Shown: in pieces, positions 12,620-26,200 of the stretch
Position numbering within the stretch: the stretch's first letter is position 1
How the letters are laid out: every line of letters begins with the position of its first letter
DNA from: Polytrichum commune
Lineage: Eukaryota; Streptophyta; Polytrichopsida; Polytrichales; Polytrichaceae
DNA: 60,000 nt
Direction of reading: 5' to 3'
NCBI GenBank assembly: GCA_950295325.1
Contig: OX485806.1
Location: 4,590,001 to 4,650,000 of the forward strand
Notes under the pieces: model-generated
Told to the model about the DNA's origin: nothing
What the model saw: only the letters and a program-made list of their open reading frames with translations
Database searches by the model: none
Made by a program: the position numbers and the translations under genes

Positions 12620-13255
12620 ATTTGATGCAGGTGTTCTCCATTCTTGAAAATACCTTGAGAGTCAATGCTTTACACACTACTTTTGTGCAGTGTACATGGA
12701 CAAGCCTATTAATAAGACCCAGTGAGCCACAAGACTGGAGAGGTGAGAAAACGTTGTTGCAGCTCAACTTATGTACACTCAAGTTGCAGTGGCTGACCCA
12801 CAATTGTAATATTCAAAGCAGCTTGTGGCATTGTGCAGACTCAGTTTTCTGTTGTCAGTTTATGTCTAGCACTGAAACTAACTAAGAGTGCTGACATTCA
12901 TTTGTTTCTCCTTTAATCTGCTTCAAGAAGAGCCTGGTGGTCTGCACAAGGCATTATCTACTATGTTATGCGTCCTGGCATGGGCAAGTGATCTATTTCA
13001 GAATCAAGGTGTGTGGCAACCCAGAATCGAGCACGTAAGTTAGAGGTGAGTGAAGATCTTGTTCCTTCCATTGATGTCCCTAAGGGAAAGAATTGCTATC
13101 ATTTCTAGGAGCCTGTGGCGGTGCTGGGTTCTGTGTTAGACATGTGGGACTGGTGAATTCATTAAATGCTGGTTTCGGTTTTTGTAGTAGGCATCTCTTT
13201 GCAGGAACTGAGACCGGTCTGCAATAAGTCGGTTTCAGAGACAGAGATATACTAA

Positions 13256-14366
13256 GGGCCGGTTTACACTATGGACCATGAAGTTGGACCATGGCTCTGT
13301 AAGGCAGCTGATTGGCTGCTGAAGTTGTCCGGGATAACTTCAGTTTACACTAAGAAAAAAATGTCAGAGGGACCATGAAAGTCGAGGTCCCCAAAATATA
13401 ATTTTTAAGGCCTAATAAATGCACTGACATGGTCCAACGAGTTTTGCGGTGAGAGCGGCAAGAGAGGTGGTCCGGAAGGAAAAGGCAAGGGCCTATGGCA
13501 AAGAAATGCCATTTTAGAAATTTTAGTGAATTTACCCTCTACATGCCTTAGTCATATCATAGCCCATGAGACATACCATTTTTACCTTGCCCTACCCCTT
13601 AAACCGGCTCCCACGTGTTTCACCAAACAATGTGGGACATCTAAAACTCAAGAATTTGAGTGCAGATTTGTTTTTTGCCTCTACCAACTTAAATGTTTGG
13701 AATTTGTGGGCTTGTAATATACCGTTGGAAAGGTCTTGCAAATACCTTTCCAACGGTATATTACACGCCCCAAGAAAATGTACAACTATAGTTGAAAAAC
13801 AAAAAAGAAACATCTGTAGTTGTTTAGTGACTGTAGATCAGGGTGGTCAAAAGAACTGCAATGGGAAATCTTCTAACACTAATCATCAAAGAATTGAACT
13901 TTAGTGTTGAGCAAGGTATGATGGTAACAACATTAAATATAATCAAACACTAAATATCTTATTTAGTGTAGTGACAACACAAGGTACATGTCACATGTAA
14001 ATTACAATGAACATGTACAAATTAAATCGCTCATTTTTTGGTAAAAATTGTTGTGAGAAGATTTGCAAACCACATCTTCGACACATTTAACAAGAAGTGA
14101 AGACAAGTGAAACCCAAGAAAAGACAAGAGAATGGTCAAACTTGAATTTTTTTCAAAATTGCCCTTTTTGAGCATGTATTAAAAAAATCAGCACCTTAAC
14201 ATTTTGGTGTATGGTCATTCTTCTTGGTCCACATTCGGTTTACACCTAGTGAGGGGCCCAAGTCTCTTAAAACTAATTTTTCATGAAGTCGGACCATGAA
14301 AGTCGGACCATTGACAAAGGTCATCTTCCATGGTCCGACTTCATGGTCCATAGTGTAAACCGGCCC
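13256..14366. mobile_element. Non-autonomous PIF/Harbinger-type element, 1111 bp
   Basis: The left tip GGGCCGGTTTACACTATGG and the matching complement at the right end form inverted repeats of about 38 bp with few mismatches. They are flanked by TAA on both sides (13253-13255 and 14367-14369), the PIF/Harbinger target signature. No transposase ORF is present, so it depended on one elsewhere. The broken Harbinger at 2.9-5.7 kb shares the GGGC..(T)TTTACAC tip style. Open frames inside lack known motifs. Confidence 0.8.
13715..13763. repeat. Perfect 20-bp-arm hairpin
   Basis: TAATATACCGTTGGAAAGGT at 13715-13734 is followed, after a 9-bp loop, by its exact complement at 13744-13763. It lies inside the Harbinger-type element and may be a secondary insertion or a foldback remnant. 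Confidence 0.8.
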
Positions 14367-14865
14367 TAAGTAGTAGATTTGTAGATTGTGCTGCAGCCAG
14401 ATTTTGTAGGTATAATTAGTAAGGAACGAGTCCAACACCTCGAAGTTTTAAACATTCTGATGTCCACTGCAGGTTGATATTTTCAGGAGCTCAGATTGCC
14501 CTGCACTTGGGTTGTGCTTGCCAGAGTAACAGCTGACAGAGTCTGTAAGGTACGTGGGTGTTATTCGGTTACTTTCCTTGATCGGCCACCTATATTTGTT
14601 TGGCATGTCTTATGTAAATCTAATCGGTACAAATTGGTGAACATGAAAAATGAACCGAATAACACCCAAATATTTTCTTTAGTTAATCATTTATGTTGTC
14701 ATTACAAGTGCGTCAGACCAACATTGCAAAACAAGCACCTCCAAACACTTTTCATTACAATTATTTAGAAACATTTATTATAACTCCATGCACTGCAACT
14801 ACACTAAATGATATTAAGTATCACCACTTGTAATTGTCTTGCTCAATACTAATTGTAAATCTCGG

Positions 14866-15212
14866 AGGCACCACGGGCTTGGCTTGGTGGTTAGGGCTCA
14901 TGGCTCCCAATGAGGAGGTTGTGGGTTCTATTCCCCATGCCGGCGTGGTGCTCACCACCTTAGTCCACCCAACTATGGTGGGGGGTCCTTGGACCTTGTT
15001 GTATGGGTACCTCAAAGCCCATTGGGGGGATTCCATGTCCAGTATCCTCAAGGCACTAGTGGCTAGCTAGGAACTAGTATAGTGTGTCACTATAGTGTCT
15101 ACTCTCGAAAGGGGGGAGTAGATCCTTACTTCCATACCTTTGTCCTGTGGGCATCGGATTGGGGGTGGATCGAACAGACACTTAATTCACGTCGGTCTCC
15201 TCCGGAGACCGA

Positions 15213-15238
<26 letters not shown>
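14866..15238 (+). mobile_element. tRNA-derived SINE
   Basis: An A-box-like TGGCTTGGTGGTTAGGGCTC is followed by a B-box-like GGGTTCTATTCCCC about 35 bp on, which is the internal promoter layout of a tRNA-derived SINE. The 3' end is a (TTTA)n tail at 15215-15238. A perfect 10-bp duplication TAAATCTCGG flanks the insertion (14856-14865 and 15239-15248). The body is about 370 bp. The open frames across it are not coding. Confidence 0.85.
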
Positions 15239-15244
<6 letters not shown>

Positions 15245-15248
15245 TCGG

Positions 15249-17250
15249 TTTAGAGTTACCAACACTAAATGTTAACCCAACATTAATTGTCATTCCTTGT
15301 AATTTTTTTTTGGAGGATTATGGATTTACAGTGTTGCAGTTACCGTCACTTTGCAAGTGATGAAATTTGAATCATCCATAACAATATTTCATCACAAGTT
15401 GCTGACAAGAGAATGTAGGATTTTGGCCAAAGGATGAACTCATCCATCATCCATGACAATATTTTGTTCACTTATTCATAAGAAGTGTCATCCGAAAAGC
15501 TTTTCATAGTGACATTACATATCATATGACACTAAATATCATATTTAGTGTAGTATACAGGTCCTAAAGCACCATGTCATATGTGACTTGGACTTTGTCA
15601 TGCCGTTGTAAATTTTACTTGTTTTCTATTGTACTCTAGATTCTATAAGTTGATTTGACTTTTAAATGATATCAAAGATATTTGAAATCACCAAGTGTTA
15701 ATTTGACATGATCTTTTGATTAAACATCTTACCCATAACTAGAAGTGAAAACAAGAAACACAATTGGTTGAAGATTCAAGTGTGTTTTGTTGGTACACAT
15801 TGTGGAGAGATCTTGAAGGTCACAAATATCAACCTCAAGTTGCCACCTAGGCCTCTCATCCTTAGATACCCAGCAAAACCTCTTTGTTTGCCACATATAA
15901 AGTATCATAAGTACATTCTTAACATCACCACTAAATTTTGCAATTGCCTCCTTAACTATCACTTGATGATATGAATGGAAACTCCAACTTGGGTATGACG
16001 TAAATGAAAACAACCTCTCATAATTGACAATTCCCTCCTTTTTGGAGCGAGTTTGGAGGTGGACCCTACATTTAGAGATATACGAATTGAGAAGATGCAC
16101 ATAACATTATTCATATTCATAATAGTGTTTTACGGGCTAACAACATTCTAGGGAAAATTCCTTGTATTTTTTCACATTCAGTTTGAATGTGGTACATATT
16201 CCTTGGAAAACTGTCAGCCCCGCAGAACAGTGTTATGGATCTGAATAATGTTATGCACTTACAATCAATATGGATTAGTGTATTGGAATGATGTCTTGTG
16301 GACTTGATTCGGTTTGGTGGCTTTCAATTCACTTGGCCACAGAGAGGGAGTTATCGCATACAAGTGAAACTCTCATTCATCTAACATAAAACTTGACCCT
16401 CATACGTTTGTGACCAATTCATCTTGAAATTTTGGGTCTTTAAAACTAATTATGATGTCTAGTCAACAAAACAAAAAAACCTTGAAGGGATTGCATGTTA
16501 TTTCAAGGATTTTATGTTGGATAAATGAGAGATATGCTCGTCTGTAATAAGTCCCTCTCTCCAACTTGGCTCAAGTTTGTTTACAAGGCCTCTATATTTT
16601 ATTTTGATTGAGAAATTCAATGTGACTCACATGGTAAGTTTGATGAGGAAAATCACCTATTGTCAATAGGATCCCTGTGTGGGTGGAAATGCTTTGACAA
16701 GATCATGCTAGTAAGCCAAAGAATTTATAATGGCAATGTAGTGTCTGTATTTCAATGTCATTTTGTCAATGACATTTTGGGGTTTTTCTTGAAAATGTTA
16801 TAAATCATTGTAAATAAGTAATATTGTCCGCAATTGATCTTATGAGGTTTTGTGATGTAGATCTCTCATTAAGACGCTTCCATGATGATGGAGAGTAGTT
16901 TTTAAGTTAAATTGGGGTCTAAAGATCATAATTGATGACAATCCACCTTATAAAAAGGACATATGGACAACTCTAGAACCTAGGTTAGGCAATTGTTACA
17001 TACATAATACAAAAAAAAGTGTTTATAACATGAGATGCGGTCCACATCCAGAGCTATTTTTTGCATCTTCTATAAGAGAATATGCTAACATACCTACTTT
17101 TGTATAATCTCAATTTGTCCAAAATATACTTGATACTCAATTAGATTTGAGAGCTAAATTTTCATCAAATCTTTCAATCCTATGGATGAGGGTAGCTTTT
17201 CAAAGACATTCATTTTTGCGTCATTTTTGTGTGGATTTTGTTGAGTTCTT
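15249..17250. other. Gene-free region upstream of the resistance gene
   Basis: No coding region, RNA gene or element end was recognised. The promoter and any untranslated first exon of the downstream gene should lie here, but I cannot point to a specific TATA box with confidence. A CTTATGTAG acceptor-like site at about 17255 leaves room for an upstream exon. Confidence 0.4.
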
Positions 17251-17273
17251 ATGTAGGTTTTGAGTCAGATGTG

Positions 17274-20200
17274 ATGTCTTCATCAATGGAGGAAGTGAAA
17301 TATTTTCCTTGTAAACACCAATTCAAAGACGGCAAAGGAGACATGTGCATGTGCCACGATTTTGACCCTTCAGATGGGGATCCATTGATATGTGAGTGTT
17401 GCGCGTGTCACCGCAACTTCCACGTGGTGTTGTTTAATGAAGAGTCAAGATACGGGGTGTGTCAGAAACACATTGCAGAGCAAGATGGATATGATGGGTG
17501 TCAAGCTTTCATCCCATCAACAACGCCAAGGGAGAAATATTGTGCATGTTGTTTGCATCATCAAAACGTTCACAAACTTTTGAAGTTACAGAATAATATG
17601 CCTTCAACAAACTGTCCACCTGGAAATAATATGAGGCATGATTCATCCTCAGAACCATCAGGTGGTTAAGTTCATCTACTCAACTTTCAAGTTTGGATGC
17701 TCAAGCTCCTCTAGCAACGCTATGCTTGAACCCTTAGATCTATATGAAGTGTGGTCTAAAAGCAATGTCCGTTTTAGTTGAAGCTCTGGGGAGGCCACTC
17801 CTTGGAAGATATTGATAGTCCCGTGCAAAAAACATATAGGGTGGAATAAAATCCACAGGAGAAAAAATTATGAAATAATTAACAATCAATATAGGGTTCT
17901 GGAAATTTATTCAAAGAACATGTTAGGGACATTCCAAGAATATTCTTTAAATATATGAAATTTCCCATAAATATGTTCAATACTTCATAGCCCCCTAAAA
18001 ATATCCCTTTACCGCACAAAGTTCATATCCATACAAGGAAGTTATCACTTGTAGTTGAATCTTGGCACAGTTTAATCAAGTCACAATATGTATCTAGCTA
18101 AATTCAACTTATTTCATGGTGTCAATCTTGGCTATGAAATGTAGGGTATGGGATGTACATATATAATGTAAAAAGTCCTTATTCATTGTCTATTTTCTTA
18201 GCAATTTAAAGATAATCTTCACTTTAAACTCCCAAAGCTATTGCATCTCAATTGTAATTTTGGATTTGGATGGTAGAAGCCATGGGTTGGAGTGGGCGCC
18301 CAACCTACGGAACCGCGACAACGGTGGGATAGATATTGGGTGCCTATTACAATTGATGACAAGGCTCTACACGTACATGATCACCTAGTTTGGAATGGAT
18401 AATGCGTCTCTAAATACCCAATCATGACACTATAAGCACATGAATTCCAGGCAATTGACTTGTGTCATTGAAAACTTGCCCTCTATCACTGGAAAATTTG
18501 CAAATCTACCATAATTGTAGATTTGCATTGACCTTTCACTGACACAGGTAGATTGTCTAGGACTCATATGCTCGTAGTGGGTATCGACATGTCAACAAAG
18601 TCACTCGGCCTTATCACTAAGTTAGTGTGCAAAATTGATCATACTAACCACATCTTTGCACACTACAAGTACAATAGTTCCGATCAATTGACTTGCTTCA
18701 TTGAAAACTTGTCCTACGTCACTAGACCTTTTACAAATCTACCATAATGGCAGATTTGCATTGATCTTTCATTGACGTATGACTCATATGTTGGTATTGG
18801 GATTAGACATGTTAGCAAAATCACTTGGCCATACCACTAAGTTAGTGTGCACAATTCATCATGCTAACCACATCTCTGTGAGCTCCCTTTCTAGACTTGT
18901 TTCGTTGACTAATCTGTTTTATGCATTTTGGCATAGGGAGTGGTTCCCCAACTCCAAGTTTGAGCGGCCATCACCCACCTATGCATGAAATCTCAAAGGA
19001 CCTACTAGAGGAAGCCAAGAATGGTAATGTCGACGATGACATGGCTCACATTTCTAATGGCATACATGACCTTGATATGACCAAGTATGACGTTTTTGTA
19101 AATCACCGAGGGCCCGATACGAAGTTAAGCTTTGTTGCCCATCTTGTGGAAGAATTCAAGAGGCACGGGCTCACTGCTTGGGTGGATAGAAATTCATTGG
19201 TGAAAGGGGAGCAAAACTCGAATTCCATCAGAACAGCCATTGAAAAAATCCAAGTTCATGTGGCAATCTTCAGTCCTGGATACACAGAGTCTGTATGGTG
19301 TCTCAACGAGCTCCTCCATATGATAGAATGCCAACGCGAGCCCAGATCTTCTGTCCTCCTACCTATCTTTTATAAAGTGGAGCCTGAACACCTTCGGCGG
19401 CCGGAACTGTTCGAGCCATTCAGAAGAGGTTTGCAAAAACACAAAGACAGAGGGCATTGTGTTGAGGATTGGGAAGCAGCTCTTCGAGAGGCTGCAGACC
19501 TATCTGGGATTTCACTCAAGACCATGGCTGGGTAAGTAATGTTGAGTAAAAGGATCATCATTTGACATATTTTAAATACTCTTTAAACTAGTACATGTTA
19601 ACTGAAAACTGCCCATTGTCCCTTGTTGCAAAACTGGTTCACATGTTCAAAGGTACAATACAGTCATCCTTCAATTCAACTAATCTAGTTTTGGTCAAGA
19701 GTTTATTATTTTGCATTCAAATCTTTCCATGTTTAGTGAGCTTTTGGTGCATGCTTGGAATTCGTGTGGAGGTTTGAGTCAAAAAATTTGATAATTGGTT
19801 CATTGAGGGGCCAAATTCATATAGTGAGCACCTCTTGATGTGCTTATTATATATTTTCAAACTTGGAAACGGCAAAGGCGCATGGGCATTGTTCCAAAAT
19901 GGACACTTGTATGTGGATTATGGCATGTGGAACGGACTGTGAGGATGGTTTAGGACATTAATTCATATGCACAAGTGCATTGAAAGGCCAAGATGACATG
20001 GACCCACACTAAAATAATTAATCTCTCTATTCATCAACCTATATATGATTGTACTTTCAGATATTCTATGCTAACAATATTCATAATTGTGTGTGCCACA
20101 TTGGTATGCGCAGGGATGAAAGCAAGCTGAAAAAAGCAATCATTGAGGAAGTTGAACGAATATTGGGACGTCATCCATATAGAATGCAACCAGGGACTCC

Positions 20201-23200
20201 AAAACATAAAGTTGGTCTTCAAACCATGCTCAATACGGAACTTGAAGAGTTGGCAAAAATGGGAGATGGCTTAGGTGTACGAGGGATTTCTGGCATGGGA
20301 GGAATTGGCAAAACCACTTTGGCCAAGGAAGTTTACAATCACTACTCTCAAAAAAATGCTTTTGAGTGCCAAACATTTCTGGAACTGGGAGAAGGGGCAG
20401 ACCTGGTGACCTTGCAAAGGCAAGCATTGAATGATCTCTTGCAGAAGAAGGGTGTAGAGAATGTGGGTGAGAATTACAATTATTGGTTTTCGAGGCTCAT
20501 TGGGCGGTCGGTTTTGATTGTCATTGATGACATCCTAAATGACGATCAATTCATGCAACTTGTACCAGACTTAACAAGGTTGGGACCAAAGAGCCGTATC
20601 ATTTTAACCTCACGCGAGCAAAATGTTTTGAAGAGGATTATGAGTGACACACCTAAGTATTCTTTGTACATAATGAGGCAACTTAACCATGTGGACTCTT
20701 TTGAGCTCTTCACCTTTCATGCATTCAAAGGAACAAAACCACCTTCAAAGGCCTCCAACTTGAAGATGTATGATTTGGCAACTCGAATCACATGTTCTTG
20801 TGATGGTCTACCATTGGCCTTGGAAATTCTTGGGAAACATATGTTTTTGAAAGAAGAGGATGTTTGGAGCAAGACAGCCCAAACCTTGCAGAGCAGACCA
20901 AAGGTTTTGGAGAAATTAAGCATTAGTTTTGAAGGTCTACCGTCTAAGGCTGAGAAAACGATGTTCTTGGATATTGCATGCCAAATGATAGGTTTACATG
21001 TGGCAGATGCAATTGACATTTGGGAGTCATGTGCCCGATCATGCACAAACCTTTGTTTGACGCCTAGAAATGTGCCAGATTCATTGGCCATTTTGAAAGA
21101 CAAATCATTGATAGATGTGGACACAAACAATGTACTCACCATGCATGACCTCCTTCGGGAGATGGGCAAAGAGTTGGTTTGCAAAGAGAAGATAGGTGGT
21201 AAACCACTTCCGTTTGAAGCTCGAAGTCACTTATGGGATTTGGATGCTGAAGCTCTCCTCAAGAAAGGGAAGGTATGTATCTTAGCTAACCTCATGCACA
21301 CTAGCTTAGGCCAATAACACAAGAAAGTTTGGATAGTTCACTCCCTAAGGAAACATGTGGTAAAGTGGGAAATAACTTGGGGAATGGACCTTAGGTTGGT
21401 GTACATGTTCAAAACATCTACCAACATGGAGGATGAAATGTTGATTTGAGATCTTAAATTGGTCTAGCAAGGTGATTTGAGAGTAAATCATGGATGATCT
21501 TACAAGGGCCAAGTTCTTTCCACAACCTATAGGTGTTGGGAAATGACATCCCTTAGATATTGTTTCCATACCCTGCCCACTTTGCGCTAGGTGGACATTG
21601 AAGAACCATGTTGATTGTAGTCATGTGTTAAATATATGCACAAACATGTATGGTAGAAATGCAGTAGGTCTACAAGGTACCTAGCAAACATCATGTGGTA
21701 AAGTGGGCAAAACATGGTGGGGATCGAATAGGCCCATTCACCACATGTTTCCTGAGGTATGTACCACAACTTTCGTGCACATTGGCTTTGGCAAATGGCA
21801 CAAGAAATTTTGGACAATTACCACCAAGGGAAACCATGTGGTTATCTGGACAAACCTAGGGAACACTCATTTTCTTCTTCTTAGGTTTTGTCCACTTTCA
21901 CCTGGGTACTAGTAAATTGCTCAAAATTTCTTGTGTGCATTGAATTAGAGTCATGTTGGTTGCAATCATTTGTTGAATATATGTCCAAAATTCCAACATG
22001 TATGTTGGAAATGAAGTAGAGACCAAGAAACTTGATGTTTCATCGTTATGAAAGTTATGAGTGTCACTTGATCCTCCACAAATTTTATTTCTAGAAGACA
22101 TAAGTTGTGCAAGTTATCCCTTGCTACTTCACTATCTCATAGGTTTTATATATACAAGCATACAAGTTTTTTTTTTTATTTGTTTTTGTTTTTGTGGGGG
22201 GGGGGGGGGGCTATTTATCTATTTTTTTTCCTAATACATTTTCCCTCCTACTACTTTGGTCATTAGCACGAGACTTGGGCTGCCTTATGTTATTAAGTTC
22301 TTCAATAAAGGGTGGAATGCATTAATGACAAGGGATTGAGACACCAAAGATTGACATGAATACAACTATAGTATTTAAAATGCAATATGTGAATAAAATT
22401 AATGCTATAGTACATTGAATATTTTTCAAAATTTTGCTTACAAAAATAAAGGATACCTTATATTAAGTCTCACCCTATTTCTAATACTTATCTAGTTAAG
22501 TACTTGGGAAGCTATGTCCTTTAATCTTTTGATTGTCGTTTTCTAATTGGCAGGGTGTAGAGGAAAACATTCGAGGCATATCGTTGGTTGGGCACATGGC
22601 TGCCATTGATGCTTCAATGTTCAAGAAGTTTATGGAATTGCACTTCCTCCAACTAGATGGGACTCCTATAGAGAGTGATTTCTCGGGGACATCTGACAAG
22701 CTTCGGTGGCTACAGTGGAGGTCCTCATTTCTTGAATATGTGCCTACCAAGATGTGTTTCTCATGTTTGATCATGTTGGATCTTTCCAAGAGCAATACCC
22801 TAACACGACTTTGGTCAGAGAATCAGGTGAGGTTATTCTGAACTAGGCATTTCAATATAATTTGGAAGATGTTACAAGGATGACTTAAACCCAATGCCTT
22901 AACCCATATCCCATGGGAACTCAAAGGTTATATCTGTATAAAGCCAAAATAGTGCTCGGATGGGGGTGACCTTCCTAGCACTTGGTTCCAGTGCACCTTA
23001 TCATCTATGGTCCACCTATTAAATTTAGTGGAAGTATTTGGGTGGATTAGCTTTTTCTAATTAATCATATGAAAACCTAGGGGCTTGCCCTTGGAAGGGA
23101 TAGGTACTAGCCGGCTTGTTAGTGCCCGTTCAAGGTGTTCATCTTTAAAAGAGACAACAATCTTCGAGCTTTTCTAATTCTCGTAGAGCTTGTTTCATGA

Positions 23201-26200
23201 TAACATGTACATATGGGCTTAAACCAACTCGAATAAAAAATGAAGCATGTATCATAATTCACAGTGGTGGCAGTATCAATGTCGTCTTTCTTTTCTATCT
23301 CTTCTTTCTTTTTAGCTACCACCATGAAGAAATCATTCGCTATTGCTTTGCCATAGCTTCCCTTCCCTCAAGTTTAGGATTTACATTACTGGGTGTCTCA
23401 ACTCCAAATTGACATCGGACCATTTCTAATTAATATAAGCACGTTACAAAGTGCAACAATATTTTATCTAATCAGTGTGGGGTACCATTTGGAGTTATAA
23501 CATTCTACTGAGAGCACCATTCTTTACCCAAATAACATAGGTAGTTAGTATGCACACTGAAGAATATGATATAGGTTAGTTGGTGAAAAGTTACAGAAAC
23601 ATACAACTTCGAATGGTTACCCACACTGATTAGACAAAACAGTATAGTCTCTGGAATTCTATTGCATGACAACTTTTGACCTTGATTCTTGAAGCTGAAT
23701 TCATAACTTACTCTCTTATCCATTAGATGTCATTAGTTTCACTCTGCATAATACTTTCCATCCACACTTACAACGACGTCCATAACCTTGATAAATTCGA
23801 CCTAATTTTTAGAGACAAAATTCAATGCAGGCTCCCAGGCTATTGCGAGTTCTACTCCTTCGAGACTGTGTGGTGTTGGAGAAGATCCCACGTGACATCA
23901 TGCTCCTGGAATACTTGAGGAAACTGGATCTCCAGGGGTGCAAAAACTTGAATGAACTTCCAGAATCTCTTGGACAGGTGACGCAACTGGAGTATTTGAA
24001 CTTGAATGAATGTGGGAACCTGAGCAACCTGCCTGACGAAATGGTCAATTTGTCAAGCCTGAAGATCTTCTCAATGAACAGGTGTACCAAGATCACAAAA
24101 CTTCCAGAAAATTTTGGAAACCTCAAGGCACTGCTGGAATTCTCCGCTGAAGGAGCGACTGGTCTCTCTGCGTTACCAGACTCATTCTCCGGACTCCACA
24201 ATTTGGAGAAAATTGTGCTGAATGACTGCCACACATTGACCAAGCTGCCTAAGTCTATCAAGGGCCTTGTGAAGCTCAAGGAGCTTCGTATGCAATCCAC
24301 GGCAATTTCATCATTGCCTGACGACTTTGGAGATCTTGAAAACCTTGTGGAACTCTTCCTCCAACATTGCGACTGCTTACAAAGTCTTTCTGAGAGTTTC
24401 GGAAAGCTCAAGAGTCTCCATAAGCTCAGCTTGCACAAGTGTCATAGGTTTCGGACGCTACCGCAGAACTTTCAAGAGTTGTTCAACCTTGTGGACCTCG
24501 ACCTTGAAGAATGTCCTATTGATGATGATGATTTGCCTCAAAACCTTGGAGGCCTGAAGAGGTTGAAGTTTCTTCGTATGCGGAAGACCAATGTGACCAC
24601 CCTGCCAGAGTGTTTTAGGGATCTCATAGCCCTGGTGCATCTCGACATGCAAGAAAGCCCTAATCTGGTGGACGTTCGAGAGTTACCTGCATCCCTTGAG
24701 GAGCTTCTGCTTAGTCATTGCCCCAAGCTAATGGAGACACTTAACATGGAGGAATACAAATTGTTGATCAAATTGGACCTACACAATTGCACAAGTTTGA
24801 CTGCTGTTCAGGGACTGGAACATCTGGATTCACTTCAGGAGATCAATGTGAGTGGGTGCCGGAAGTTGGTGGATATGCATGAAAAACTTCTCCACAAGAC
24901 AAAAATGATGAGATGTTTCTTGGCTGGAAGTGGAGCTTGCCAAGAGTACAACAACAACTTTATAGAGGTATCACAATCTAGGCCAATCAATTTTCTGGCA
25001 TGCTCCTTTTGCAGAATATGAAATCGTGCAAACAAGTAGATCAAAGTTACAATAACGGCATATCGTGATGCGGATTTCCTCAAAGCATCAAACACATGGT
25101 TCCAACCTTTGGTTTGATTAAGTGACAATTGAATATGTAATCATAAGTACTGTGGAAAAAGTCCATCGTGGTTTTGAACGCATGATTTGAATTTAGTAGT
25201 TTGATTTAGTGAGTTGGAGTCTGTGTCGATGACCATTGTGACACCATATGCAGGATTTATAGCTACAAACCTCTGAATAAATGTTGGTGCTCTTAACCAT
25301 TTTGTTTAATTTCAGGGAAAGCAAATTTCATCACAACTGGTCAGCTACTATGACCATACTCTCAGATTTGCTCAAAGTATTATGCCAAAAAAGATCAATT
25401 CAAAGGAACACGCCAATGAGCTCAGCATGGAGACAACCGTGTCAAGCATGAAGAAGGTCAAAGCTGTCGTTATTGCTCTTGTGGCGCACGATCAAGGTTG
25501 GTCTGATTATCCCCATCTTCACGGGATGTACAATGGAGAGTGCGAGATCGAAGCACGGATTATACGAGGCGACGAGGAAGTGTATTCAAGTCGAGTAATC
25601 AGATTGCGACACGCGGACCATCGCGATCAGGTCTACCTCCTCACATTATACGAATCCCACCCTGTCATTCGAAGGTTGCAACTCGATGACAAAGTTTGCG
25701 TTTTCGCACTATCCAGATATCAGGGTTGGGAAATCACAGTGATGCAAGGGAACATAAGCTTTGTGCATGATGAGCAAGATCAGCCAGGTTTGGCGTTCAG
25801 GAATTTGTGGCTAAAGGACTGCCAACCTGGAACTCATGAATATCCAAAAGTCATACAAGGTTTCAGTATAGAAGTTGTGCTTGAAGATTCTGCAAATGGG
25901 GTTGGTGATGGCTCTTCTTCATTACATCGCACTCCTGTTCGACTCGTTTATAAACCAGATCCTGATCCTAGTGGTGATGGTAAATCGCCTCGCGTCGAAT
26001 TGGTAAGTGCAATGACTATTCTTATTTAGCATTCAGATATATCTAGTATAATTGTCGGTTGGTTGATCCTGCTTAGCAATGCAATTAGTACACAGCGCAG
26101 GGTGTTATCACACTTGTTGAGGGGCTTAAGAGAAAAATAAACAACCTAAATCCTTGGGCTTGGCGTCTTACATTCTTCTGGGCAAAATTTAAAATGAAAT

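Larger units (their letters stand above)
13075..14770 (-). repeat. Right arm of the large inverted repeat (interrupted)
   Basis: This is the inverted partner of 9370-10200. The two parts, about 13075-13255 and 14370-14770, become continuous with the left arm once the 13256-14366 insertion is ignored. That shows the insertion is younger than the inverted duplication. No gene was found in the arm. Confidence 0.7.

Noticed and set aside
22196-22211. G homopolymer as a G-quadruplex or regulatory signal in intron 3
   Set aside because: A single homopolymer run, likely polymerase slippage or assembly noise.
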